Below the pieces are notes generated by a model. It was not told where the DNA came from. It did not search any database and saw only the letters and a program-made list of their open reading frames with translations. From assembly GCF_004115975.1 (NCBI RefSeq), contig NZ_SDDZ01000009.1, positions 1-64,000 of the forward strand: a DNA stretch of 64,000 bases. Direction: 5' to 3'. This DNA is from Gelidibacter gilvus. GTDB lineage: Bacteria > Bacteroidota > Bacteroidia > Flavobacteriales > Flavobacteriaceae. Shown here one piece after another: positions 6,887 to 15,238 of the stretch. A program made the position numbers and the translations under genes. Within the stretch, counting starts at the first letter, position 1. The number at the start of each line of letters is the position of its first letter.

Positions 6887-8971
6887 ATGAAATCAGTCTT
6901 ACAGTTCGTTTTTGTATTATTTATCTCAATACAATTACAAGCACAGCAAAAAACGATTACCGGACTAGTGAGTTCATCTTCTGATGGACTGCCATTGCCA
7001 GGAGCCAGTGTCATTATCAAAGGCACCACAACAGGAACTCAAACCGATTTTGATGGTAAATATACCATTATGGCGAGCGTGGGTGACATCCTTCAATTCA
7101 GTTATGTTGGTTTCAAGACCCAAGAATTAAAGCTTAGAAAAGAAACGATTCTTAATGTTACTTTAGAAGTAGACAGCTCTTCCTTGGAGGAAGTAGTGGT
7201 TGTGGGTTATGGCACTACAGGTTCAATTAGACGTGAACAGTCGTCATCTCTCACTAAAAGAAAGAATGGACAGGTAGCTCAAACTTTTTCAGGAAGGGTT
7301 GCTGGGGTCAATGTAGGAGAGCGTCCCAATGGTGTTTATCGTATTCGGGGCAATGCATCGGTCATCGAGAATAGCAGTCCTATATATGTTGTTGATGGCA
7401 TCGCTATTACTTCACAAGAAAATATTGATGCCATAAATCCCAAAGACATCAAAACTACAACTATTCTAAAAGATCATGAATCAACGGCCATTTATGGCGC
7501 AAGGGCTGCAAACGGTGTCATTCTAATCAATACGAAGAAGGGTAACTATAAACCACATCACCCTGAAATTGTAAACGAAGATTCTTATGCCGAAATCGTT
7601 GAAAACCAATTTGAACGTGTGTCACTTTCGCCCTTGTCGACGTTTTCAATTGATGTGGACAAAGCGTCCTATAGCAATATTAGAAGGATGATCAATAACG
7701 GACAGAAAATTCCTTCGGATGCCGTAAGGATTGAGGAAATGATCAATTATTTCAACTATAACTACCCACAGCCCACAGATCAACATCCTTTTTCGATCTA
7801 TACAGAGGTTGCCAAAACCCCTTGGAATGTAGCTACTAAAATTGTAAAAATAGGTCTCCAGGGTAAAACCTATAAAAACGAAGAATTACCAGCATCCAAT
7901 TTGACTTTTTTGATTGATGTGTCTGGATCTATGAATAGTGCGAATAAGCTTCCGTTACTGAAATCGGCATTTAAACTGTTGGTCAATCAGTTAAGAGAAA
8001 AAGATAAAATAGCGATTGTGGTTTATGCCGGAGCGGCTGGGATGGTGTTGCCTCCAACTTCTGGTGCACATAAAGAGAAAATCATCAATGCTTTGGACAA
8101 CTTAAGTGCAGGCGGATCAACAGCTGGAGGTGCGGGAATTGAATTGGCTTACAAGATTGCTCAGGAGAATTTTATTAAAAATGGAAACAATCGTGTGATT
8201 CTTGCTACTGACGGCGACTTTAATGTTGGGGCATCCAGTGATAAGGACATGGAGAAACTGATAGAGGAGAAGCGTGAAAGCGGTGTGTTTTTATCGGTGT
8301 TAGGATTTGGTTTTGGAAACTATAAAGATTCAAAATTAGAAACATTAGCCAATAAGGGGAACGGAAACCATGCTTATATTGATACGATGCAAGAGGCACA
8401 AAAGACTTTTGGTAAAGAATTTGGTGGCACGTTATACACCATCGCCAAAGATGTGAAAATCCAAATTGAGTTTAATCCTAACAAAGTCCAAGCCTACCGT
8501 TTGATAGGTTATGAAAACAGATTGTTGGCGGATGAAGATTTTATTGATGACACTAAAGATGCAGGCGAATTGGGAAGTGGGCATACGGTTACCGCGCTTT
8601 ATGAAGTTATTCCTACGGCTGTGGAAAGTGATTATTTAAAAGACGTGGATGAATTGAAATATACGAAGCCAACAGTAACGACTACTTATTCTGATGAATT
8701 GTTTACGGTAAAATTTAGATATAAAAAACCCGATGGCAATAAGAGTATCGAAATGGTACACGTTCAAAAGGATGAAATATCTGAACCTTCAGAAGATCTC
8801 AAATTCGCCTCTTCAGTGGCGATGCTGGGGATGCAACTCAGGGAGTCGAAATTTGATAATAAATCAACTCTAAAGGATGTTGTAGAAATGGCAAAACAAG
8901 GCAGAGGAAATGATGCTAACGGCTACAGATCAGAATTTATCAGATTGGTGGAATCTTATCAAAGTTTATAA
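6887..8971 (+). CDS. Secreted vWA (YfbK-like) protein with carboxypeptidase-like and SusC-type plug domains
   Basis: This 694-aa protein is a domain mosaic. A signal peptide (1-19) is followed by a carboxypeptidase-regulatory-like beta domain (22-95) ending in the EEVVVVGYG box. Next comes a TonB plug-like region (about 105-220) with the SusC hallmark YGARAANGVILI (203-214). After that lie a YfbK-type N-terminal region (about 240-330), a vWA domain with the MIDAS motif DVSGS (344-348), and a C-terminal DUF3520-like part. There is no beta-barrel, so the plug cannot belong to a normal receptor. It probably acts in the cell envelope in protein-protein contacts. A hairpin terminator follows the stop. 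Confidence 0.85.
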   Translation: MKSVLQFVFVLFISIQLQAQQKTITGLVSSSSDGLPLPGASVIIKGTTTGTQTDFDGKYTIMASVGDILQFSYVGFKTQELKLRKETILNVTLEVDSSSLEEVVVVGYGTTGSIRREQSSSLTKRKNGQVAQTFSGRVAGVNVGERPNGVYRIRGNASVIENSSPIYVVDGIAITSQENIDAINPKDIKTTTILKDHESTAIYGARAANGVILINTKKGNYKPHHPEIVNEDSYAEIVENQFERVSLSPLSTFSIDVDKASYSNIRRMINNGQKIPSDAVRIEEMINYFNYNYPQPTDQHPFSIYTEVAKTPWNVATKIVKIGLQGKTYKNEELPASNLTFLIDVSGSMNSANKLPLLKSAFKLLVNQLREKDKIAIVVYAGAAGMVLPPTSGAHKEKIINALDNLSAGGSTAGGAGIELAYKIAQENFIKNGNNRVILATDGDFNVGASSDKDMEKLIEEKRESGVFLSVLGFGFGNYKDSKLETLANKGNGNHAYIDTMQEAQKTFGKEFGGTLYTIAKDVKIQIEFNPNKVQAYRLIGYENRLLADEDFIDDTKDAGELGSGHTVTALYEVIPTAVESDYLKDVDELKYTKPTVTTTYSDELFTVKFRYKKPDGNKSIEMVHVQKDEISEPSEDLKFASSVAMLGMQLRESKFDNKSTLKDVVEMAKQGRGNDANGYRSEFIRLVESYQSL

Positions 8972-8988
8972 GAAATGTGAAGGAAAAG

Positions 8989-9013
8989 GAGCGGCTTATA
9001 GTCGCTCTTTTTT
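8989..9013 (+). terminator. Terminator of the vWA gene
   Basis: GAGCGGCT (8989-8996), loop TAT, and AGTCGCTC (9000-9007), followed by six T. One pair is mismatched. It overlaps the last codons of the convergent MFS gene, whose stop is at 8996-8998. Confidence 0.75.
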
Positions 9014-10291
9014 ATTAATTATTATGTTTTTTTTTGTTATTATCGAGAACGCCAACGCCGCGCAGAAACCTACCAACGAAAAAATAGCCATCACTGCAAA
9101 AACGTGCTGATGCCCTAATTCTCCAGGAGAGTTATCTAAGAGCACACCTATCATCGGTCCTGCAAAAATATCTGGGGTATATCCAACTACTGAGATGAAT
9201 CCAACTGCAGTTCCCGTAATTGCCAAAGGTAATTTGGCTTCCTCCATGATTGCAAAATAGAGCACTCGTGTGGCATATACACCTATGGCCATAAAAATCA
9301 CCGATATGATAAATAAGTAAATAGTGTTGTCGGAAATCATTCCTGAAGCAAAAAACAAACTGCTGAGCATCATGATAAGAAAACCAATTATTATCCACAA
9401 GGAAGCGCGGGTTCTATCGGCTAGAAGTCCGATGGCAATTCCCGTTACAGGCCGAATATAAAGTAAGTACGTGCCAATCTTTGCTGATCCAATATCGTCA
9501 TAACCTAAAACGTCTTTGGCGTACAAACTAAAAATATCAGTGGTTTTATAACCCACGTAAGCACACATAATGATGAGCATCATCAGCCAAACTGTTGGGT
9601 ATTTTAAAACCGATTTAAAATTTTCAAGCGTATATATTTTTTTCTGATTTTCAAACGTTTCAATGTTAGCAGATAAGGGCTTAAGAAAGTAATACACCAG
9701 AATTCCAATCAACATGATCATTGTGGACGATGCCCATATAACATATTTAAAGGCTTCTTGATGGTCCAATAGTGATGCTTTGGAAACATCCATTGTGATC
9801 ATATATGAAAACACCATTACGCCAAGAGATCCAAAACTTGCGGCAACAAGCCCTCTCCCGCCGTCTAAGAATCCGAAGGCAAGACCCTGCCTATCTTGTC
9901 CGCCCCAAACCCTGGTAGCTTTGATCATGGGTGCCCAAAACAAAAAAATAGTGGTAAATCCGTAATATCCAAAAAGCAGTCTCATGGCAAAATAGGAGGG
10001 AAAGGTGGCCATATAAAAACCACCGATGGCGGTCATAAAAAGTGCAACTGCCATTAATGTTCTGGGCGCGTATTTATCTGCTAATGAGCCACCAAAAAAA
10101 TACGATATAAATGCGACTACTCCATAAACCGAGAAGCAACTGCCCAATTCCAAATTGTTGATGTTAAAAACCTCTAAAAAAGTAGGTCTAAAGATGCGTG
10201 CCAACACAAATGGAAGCACAAAAACGGCTTCACCAGCAAAAATTAATAAGAGAATGATAAAAAGGGGTCGTTTGGATTTTGAGATATCCAT
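8996..10291 (-). CDS. MFS transporter, 12-TM
   Basis: This 431-aa major facilitator protein has hydrophobic segments consistent with 12 helices. A loop 2-3 signature lies at GGSLADKYAPRT (67-78). The pattern FLFWAPMIKATRVWG (about 116-130) recalls organophosphate or anion symporters, but the substrate cannot be assigned. Its start codon shares one base with the stop of the acyl-CoA carboxylase gene (TAATG), so the two are almost certainly translationally coupled. A metabolite linked to that carboxylase is a plausible substrate; this is inference. The final codons lie inside the terminator hairpin of the convergent vWA gene. Confidence 0.9.
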   Translation of the reverse strand: MDISKSKRPLFIILLLIFAGEAVFVLPFVLARIFRPTFLEVFNINNLELGSCFSVYGVVAFISYFFGGSLADKYAPRTLMAVALFMTAIGGFYMATFPSYFAMRLLFGYYGFTTIFLFWAPMIKATRVWGGQDRQGLAFGFLDGGRGLVAASFGSLGVMVFSYMITMDVSKASLLDHQEAFKYVIWASSTMIMLIGILVYYFLKPLSANIETFENQKKIYTLENFKSVLKYPTVWLMMLIIMCAYVGYKTTDIFSLYAKDVLGYDDIGSAKIGTYLLYIRPVTGIAIGLLADRTRASLWIIIGFLIMMLSSLFFASGMISDNTIYLFIISVIFMAIGVYATRVLYFAIMEEAKLPLAITGTAVGFISVVGYTPDIFAGPMIGVLLDNSPGELGHQHVFAVMAIFSLVGFCAALAFSIITKKNIIINKKERL

Positions 10292-11919
10292 TACACCTGC
10301 AAAATGCCCATATTAAATTTCTTTTCAATAGGTGAATGATTGGCCGCCTCAATACCCATACTGATCCAAGTTCGTGTATCCAACGGATCAATAATGGCGT
10401 CAGTCCAGATTCTTGCCGCAGCATAGTAAGGTGATACTTGCGCATCATAGCGGTCTTTGATCTTTTTGAAAAGTTCGTCTTCCTGTTCTTTTGTAATGGT
10501 TTTACCTTTCTTTTTCAGCGAAGCCGTTTCAATTTGTAGCAATACTTTTGCGGCACTATTACCACTCATGACTGCCAATTCTGCACTTGGCCATGCAACA
10601 ATCAATCGAGGATCATAGGCTTTTCCACACATGGCATAATTTCCAGCGCCGTAACTGTTCCCAATAACAATGGTGAATTTTGGGACTACAGAATTGCTTA
10701 CTGCATTGACCATTTTTGCACCATCTTTAATAATGCCGCTATGTTCACTTTTACTGCCTACCATAAATCCGGTGACATCCTGTAAAAATACCAACGGAAT
10801 TTTCTTCTGATTGCAATTGGCAATAAAACGGGTGGCTTTATCGGCTGAATCGTTATAAATTACACCGCCAAACTGCATTTCTCCAGATTTAGTTTTCACT
10901 AATTGACGCTGATTTGCCACAATCCCAACTGCCCAACCATCGATTCGCGCATAAGCTGTAATGATGGTTTTTCCGTAACCTGCCTTGTATTCGTCAAATT
11001 CAGAATCATCTACCAAACGTTTGATAATCTCATACATATCATATTGATCGGTACGACTTCTAGGAATAATACCGTAGATATCTTCAGGGTTTTCCTTAGG
11101 TTTTATAGGTTTTGCGCGATTGAATCCGGCCTTGTCATAATCGCCAATTTTATCAATAATATTTTTAATGGTGTCCAAAGCATCTTTGTCATCTTTGGCT
11201 TTATAATCGGTGACGCCAGAAATCTCGCAATGGGTTGTGGCACCTCCTAAAGTTTCGTTATCAATAGTTTCGCCAATGGCCGCTTTTACCAAATAACTGC
11301 CAGCAAGAAAAATACTTCCTGTTTTATCCACAATTAAGGCTTCATCGCTCATGATTGGTAAATAAGCACCACCTGCCACGCAACTTCCCATTACTGCCGA
11401 AATTTGGGTAATGCCCATGCTGCTCATAATGGCGTTATTTCTAAAGATGCGACCAAAGTGTTCCTTATCTGGAAAAATTTCGTCTTGCATGGGTAGATAT
11501 ACGCCAGCAGAATCCACTAAGTAAATTATTGGCAATCGGTTTTCAATGGCGATTTCTTGGGCTCTTAAATTCTTTTTTGCAGTGATTGGAAACCAGGCTC
11601 CAGCTTTTACTGTGGCATCATTGGCAACCACCAAGCATTGTTTTCCTTTGACATAACCTATTTTTATCACCACACCTCCTGAAGGACATCCGCCATGTTC
11701 TTCATACATGTCTTCCCCAGCAAACGCTGCAATTTCAATGGATTTAGCTTTCGGATCCAACAGATAATTGATGCGCTCACGAGCGGTCATTTTACCTTTC
11801 TCATGTTGTTTGTCGATGCTTTTTTGACCGCCGCCCAATTTTACCTTGGCAAGACGTTGGCGTAAAGAAGAGAGTAGAAGTTTATTGTGATCTTCGTTTT
11901 TGTTAAAGTTAAGGTCCAT
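10291..11919 (-). CDS. Acyl-CoA carboxylase beta (carboxyltransferase) subunit, methylcrotonyl-CoA type
   Basis: This 542-aa cytoplasmic carboxyltransferase subunit transfers CO2 from carboxybiotin to an acyl-CoA. The start KMTARERINYLLD (about 43-55), the oxyanion-loop glycines (GSCVAGGAYLP, about 172-182) and the C-terminal block NSYGAGNYAMCG match the MCC-beta and PCC-beta family. The full length and start near MDLNFNK resemble flavobacterial homologues from memory. No biotin carboxylase or biotin carrier gene is in the window, so the holoenzyme must be completed from elsewhere. It is first in a two-gene operon with the MFS transporter. Confidence 0.92.
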   Translation of the reverse strand: MDLNFNKNEDHNKLLLSSLRQRLAKVKLGGGQKSIDKQHEKGKMTARERINYLLDPKAKSIEIAAFAGEDMYEEHGGCPSGGVVIKIGYVKGKQCLVVANDATVKAGAWFPITAKKNLRAQEIAIENRLPIIYLVDSAGVYLPMQDEIFPDKEHFGRIFRNNAIMSSMGITQISAVMGSCVAGGAYLPIMSDEALIVDKTGSIFLAGSYLVKAAIGETIDNETLGGATTHCEISGVTDYKAKDDKDALDTIKNIIDKIGDYDKAGFNRAKPIKPKENPEDIYGIIPRSRTDQYDMYEIIKRLVDDSEFDEYKAGYGKTIITAYARIDGWAVGIVANQRQLVKTKSGEMQFGGVIYNDSADKATRFIANCNQKKIPLVFLQDVTGFMVGSKSEHSGIIKDGAKMVNAVSNSVVPKFTIVIGNSYGAGNYAMCGKAYDPRLIVAWPSAELAVMSGNSAAKVLLQIETASLKKKGKTITKEQEDELFKKIKDRYDAQVSPYYAAARIWTDAIIDPLDTRTWISMGIEAANHSPIEKKFNMGILQV

Positions 11920-12051
11920 TGCAGTTTTTTAATTTGATGTAAAAATACAAACTTTAAAACTCTTACAAAAGCGGGAAATTATTCAAAATCAAAAAACCAA
12001 AGAAATGAGTTTTTAGAAAAAAGTTTCGGTAAAATGGCATTTTTTATTTCG

Positions 12052-12059
12052 TAGATTTG
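12052..12059 (+). promoter_or_regulatory. Candidate -7 box TAGATTTG
   Basis: TAGATTTG matches the Bacteroidota -7 consensus TAnnTTTG and lies 115 bases before the FMN reductase start. No good -33 TTTG is found at the expected 19-20 base spacing, so support is modest. Confidence 0.4.
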
Positions 12060-12173
12060 GAATCTATCATTTGAAAGCAGATAGACATGACCCGAAGTTT
12101 ATGTCTGAAAATATCAGAATTACAAGGGACAAAAGGAATAAACAATAAGAATAATTAATAATCACAACACTAT

Positions 12174-12704
12174 ATGACGAAAATTTTAGCATTTGCGGGT
12201 AGTAATAGTAAAGACTCGATTAACAAACAACTCGCCATTTATGCTTCAGGACTAATTGAAGATGCGCAAGTGACCGTTTTAGATTTGAATGATTTTGAAT
12301 TGCCTATTTTCAGTAAACATTACGAAAAAGACCATGGTGTTCCTGAAAACGCCTTGTCATTTTTGAATTATATAAAAAAATCCGATGGCATAGTGTTGTC
12401 ATTAGCTGAAAATAATGCCGCCTACTCTGCAGTGTTTAAAAATTTATTTGACTGGATGTCCAGAGCAGAAGCTAAATTGTTTTTTGGTAAACCCATGTTG
12501 CTTATGGCAACCTCTGATGGGAAAAGGGGAGCAATTTCTGTTTTGACTATGGCTAAAGAACGTTTTCCACGTCATGATGCCCAAATAGTAGCAGATTTTT
12601 CATTGCCATCATTTGAAGCCAATTTTGCAAACGGTAAAATAACAAACCCTGATTTAGATAACGAGCTTAAACGCAAAGTAGAACTCTTAAAAAAACATCT
12701 TTAA
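12174..12704 (+). CDS. NAD(P)H-dependent FMN reductase family protein
   Basis: This 176-aa flavodoxin-fold reductase reduces FMN or quinone-like substrates with NAD(P)H in the cytoplasm. The N-terminal FAGSNSKDSINKQL (7-20) is the phosphate-binding loop. LSLAENNAAYSAVFKNLFDW (about 76-95) is the second flavin-binding segment typical of the family. The length is normal. A small GNAT gene begins 2 bases after the stop, so they form an operon. The physiological acceptor is unknown. Confidence 0.88.
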   Translation: MTKILAFAGSNSKDSINKQLAIYASGLIEDAQVTVLDLNDFELPIFSKHYEKDHGVPENALSFLNYIKKSDGIVLSLAENNAAYSAVFKNLFDWMSRAEAKLFFGKPMLLMATSDGKRGAISVLTMAKERFPRHDAQIVADFSLPSFEANFANGKITNPDLDNELKRKVELLKKHL

Positions 12705-12706
12705 TT

Positions 12707-12991
12707 TTGGAAATTCAACACTCAGATAACGGAAAAGAAGGTTCATTTTTTATCAAAATAGATGGACAAAAAGAAGCAGAAATGACTTATTATTATAAGG
12801 ATGAAAGCACTATTGATATTGACCATACTGAAATATCGAAAACTTTACAAGGAAAAGGCATTGGCTATGAGTTGATTGAGGAGGCGGTCAGGTTTATGAG
12901 AAACAAAAACTTAAAAGCGGTGACTTCCTGTTCCTTTGCGAAAGCAATTTTCGAGAAGAAGCAAGCAGAATATCAGGACGTTATTAAATAA
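12707..12991 (+). CDS. Small GNAT-fold N-acetyltransferase (YjdJ-like), TTG start
   Basis: This 94-aa protein resembles the minimal GNAT domain family N-acetyltransf_CG. It has the acetyl-CoA loop QGKGIG (48-53) and a conserved cysteine at C75. The only in-frame start near the upstream gene is TTG at 12707. The next ATG would remove about 25 residues of the fold, so TTG is preferred. It lies 2 bases after the FMN reductase and is probably co-translated. The acceptor is unknown. Confidence 0.82.
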   Translation: MEIQHSDNGKEGSFFIKIDGQKEAEMTYYYKDESTIDIDHTEISKTLQGKGIGYELIEEAVRFMRNKNLKAVTSCSFAKAIFEKKQAEYQDVIK

Positions 12992-13104
12992 CAAACTCCA
13001 TAATAGTTGATTATGTTCTCAAGTATCACCTTTATTTTAGCAAACTGGCATGTTTAAAAGTCTTATAACTTGAGTCAAGATGTCACATTTAATCACCTAA
13101 ATTT

Positions 13105-14283
13105 TTACAAAACAACGTTGTTGTGCTCTTTTTTTGACTGACGATTCTTTAAAATAAATATTGAAAACGCAATAAGAATTCCCGTTGCGGCCATCGCTGC
13201 ACCTACCCAATCGGCAGAAGTGTAGCCATAGCCCATGGCAATAGGTAAGCCTGCAAAGTAAGCGCCTGACGCATTTCCAATATTAAATGCACTTTGATTA
13301 AGCGAGGATCCTAAGGTTTCTGATCCTTTTGATGAACGGATGATGAGCAATTGAATAGGCGTAGAAATTGCAAAGGATACCAATCCGATAATGAAAGTCA
13401 TTACCAAAATCATCGTTTTATCTGAAGATAATAACGCGTTTAGTGAAAGACAAATGACCATCAAGGTGAGAACAATAGTAACGGTGTTTAAGGGTGCGAA
13501 TTTCTCAGTCAGTTTTGCGCCTACAAAATTCCCTATGAACATGCCTAAACCAGCGAGTACCATAGCAAATGCAACCACGTTTTCTGAATGTCCGGCAACT
13601 TCAGTAATTGACGGGGAAATATAGCTGTACCAAGCAAAAAATCCGCCAGTACCAATAGTCGTCAATAAGATGATAAGCCACAATTCAACACGTTTGAAGA
13701 TTCGAAATTCCTTTAAAATATTACTTTCTGAAGATTTTTCAAGAGCGGGCATCCAAAACTTAACGCTTAAAACAGCAATTACGCCAACAACACCAACCAT
13801 TAAAAAAGAAAGGCTCCAATCAAAACTTTTGCCCAAATAAGTTCCCAACGGAACTCCTAACAGATTGGCGACGGTCAATCCGCTAAACATAATGGCAATC
13901 CCTTGGGCCTCTTTTCCTTTTTTAGACAATTTGCTGGCTACTACAGCGCCGATTCCAAAAAAGGCACCGTGTGGTAAACCTGATAGAAAACGTAAAACCA
14001 TAAAGGAATTGTAGTCCGTAGCAAATGCTGATAGCGTATTAAACGCAGTAAACCATAACATGAGCACAAACAACACTTTGTTTGCGGGCCATTTGCTACC
14101 AAAACCTGTCAATATTGGTGCGCCAACCACTACGCCAAGGGCATAAGCCGAAATAAAATGTCCTGCCTCGGGAATAGTGATGTCAAATGCATGGGCAACA
14201 TCTGGTAAAATACCCATGATTACAAATTCGGTCAATCCAATGCCGAAACCACCAATGGCTAATGACAACAAGGCTTTATTCAT
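13105..14283 (-). CDS. MFS transporter, DHA1 / AraJ-like efflux family
   Basis: This 392-aa 12-helix transporter resembles AraJ/YdhP-type sugar or drug efflux permeases. Diagnostic features are the start GGFGIGLTEFVIMGILPDVA (11-30) and the motif B-like RFLSGLPHGAFFG (98-110). The substrate is not predictable. The gene stands alone on the minus strand, with spacers of 113 and 301 bases on either side. Confidence 0.9.
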   Translation of the reverse strand: MNKALLSLAIGGFGIGLTEFVIMGILPDVAHAFDITIPEAGHFISAYALGVVVGAPILTGFGSKWPANKVLFVLMLWFTAFNTLSAFATDYNSFMVLRFLSGLPHGAFFGIGAVVASKLSKKGKEAQGIAIMFSGLTVANLLGVPLGTYLGKSFDWSLSFLMVGVVGVIAVLSVKFWMPALEKSSESNILKEFRIFKRVELWLIILLTTIGTGGFFAWYSYISPSITEVAGHSENVVAFAMVLAGLGMFIGNFVGAKLTEKFAPLNTVTIVLTLMVICLSLNALLSSDKTMILVMTFIIGLVSFAISTPIQLLIIRSSKGSETLGSSLNQSAFNIGNASGAYFAGLPIAMGYGYTSADWVGAAMAATGILIAFSIFILKNRQSKKEHNNVVL

Positions 14284-14584
14284 TAATATAACTCTTTTAG
14301 TAAAAAATAATTTGCGAAATTAAGAGTTAGGCTCCAACTAGACGTAGAAATTATGATAATAAAAAGTTAATTGATAACTTGTGAACGGAATATTAAGGTC
14401 TTGAATAACTTAAAATTCAAAGAATTTTCCAAAGGAACATCAATCAAGGCATTGCAAAAAAGGAGGCAAATTACAGGTGGTATCAGCCCATCCTGTTTTT
14501 TAGAATCCTTTTAAAAATCCACTTTGACAGCGGTTTTTATGTTAAAATAATCGATATTTGCAATTCCCTTAAAAACGAAAATTT
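14284..14584. other. 301-base spacer, nothing recognised
   Basis: This is the divergent spacer between the MFS gene and a small membrane protein gene. I find no ORF, tRNA or convincing hairpin. An AGGAGG-like string near 14461 is not followed by a start codon. Promoters for both genes are expected here, but no clean TTTG / TAnnTTTG pair was seen. Confidence 0.5.
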
Positions 14585-14767
14585 ATGGCAATGAATAAAA
14601 ACACTGTGTTGGCTTGGGCCACAACAATTATGATTATCGTTGGATTGGCATTGATTGCCCTTGGTGCATTCCGATATGATGATGTAGCTGGCTACGGATT
14701 TGCAGCTGTAGGTATTGGCTTCTTCGCCATCGCCTGGGTTTTCAACGCGCTTAAAGGACGCGTATAG
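14585..14767 (+). CDS. Small two-helix membrane protein (CAL67264-like)
   Basis: This 60-aa protein has two transmembrane helices (about 7-26 and 34-54), a short charged turn (FRYDD) and a basic end. It matches my recollection of the flavobacterial CAL67264 family, which is commonly found directly upstream of ettA. Here a four-helix-bundle gene separates them. Its function is unknown. The start at 14585 follows an A-rich leader. Confidence 0.75.
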   Translation: MAMNKNTVLAWATTIMIIVGLALIALGAFRYDDVAGYGFAAVGIGFFAIAWVFNALKGRV

Positions 14768-14792
14768 AATTTATGGTTTGTTGTTCATGGTT

Positions 14793-15188
14793 ATGGCGAG
14801 AATAGATAGATTTGAAGATTTAGAAGTATGGCAACGCGCCAGAGAAATTTGCCAATATGTTGAACAACTTTTCCAAACAACTCCAATTTCCAAGAATTTC
14901 AGGCTACGGGACCAAATGGAGGGCAGCTCAGGCTCAATTATGGACAATATTGCTGAAGGATTCGATAGGGATGGATCAAGAGAATTTCATAATTTTTTAA
15001 GTTATTCGAAAGGATCCGCAAGCGAACTTAAATCGCAGGCGTATCGTGCACCTGATAAAGGATACATTAATCAGGAACAGTTTAACCAACTTTCTGAAAT
15101 GTGCGACATTGAAAAAAATAAGCTTGGAGCTTTTATGCATTATCTGCGAAATTCCGAATTTAAAGGACAAAAATTCAAAAAAGATTGA
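14793..15188 (+). CDS. Four-helix-bundle protein (23S rRNA intervening-sequence protein family)
   Basis: This 131-aa protein has the pattern of the four-helix-bundle (S23 / IVP) family: FEDLEVWQRAREI near the N-terminus, LRDQMEGSSGSIMDNIAEGFDR in the middle and an EFHNFLSYSKGSASEL helix. The open frame extends upstream to 14715, but that part overlaps the preceding gene out of frame. The ATG at 14793 gives the usual family start. Relatives are often encoded inside 23S rRNA intervening sequences; this one is free-standing. It lies 25 bases after the small membrane protein gene and 50 bases before ettA. Its role is not known. Confidence 0.85.
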   Translation: MARIDRFEDLEVWQRAREICQYVEQLFQTTPISKNFRLRDQMEGSSGSIMDNIAEGFDRDGSREFHNFLSYSKGSASELKSQAYRAPDKGYINQEQFNQLSEMCDIEKNKLGAFMHYLRNSEFKGQKFKKD

Positions 15189-15195
15189 TTTTTTT

Positions 15196-15230
15196 AAACC
15201 ACAAACCACAAACCACAAACCACAAACTAT
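15196..15230 (+). repeat. Heptamer microsatellite AAACCAC x5 in the ettA leader
   Basis: Four exact AAACCAC units (15196-15223) and one variant AAACTAT (15224-15230) end 8 bases before the ettA ATG. The resulting leader is A/C-rich and unstructured. A related purine heptamer precedes two genes at 23.7 and 25.1 kb. Confidence 0.85.
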
Positions 15231-15238
15231 AAATTAAA

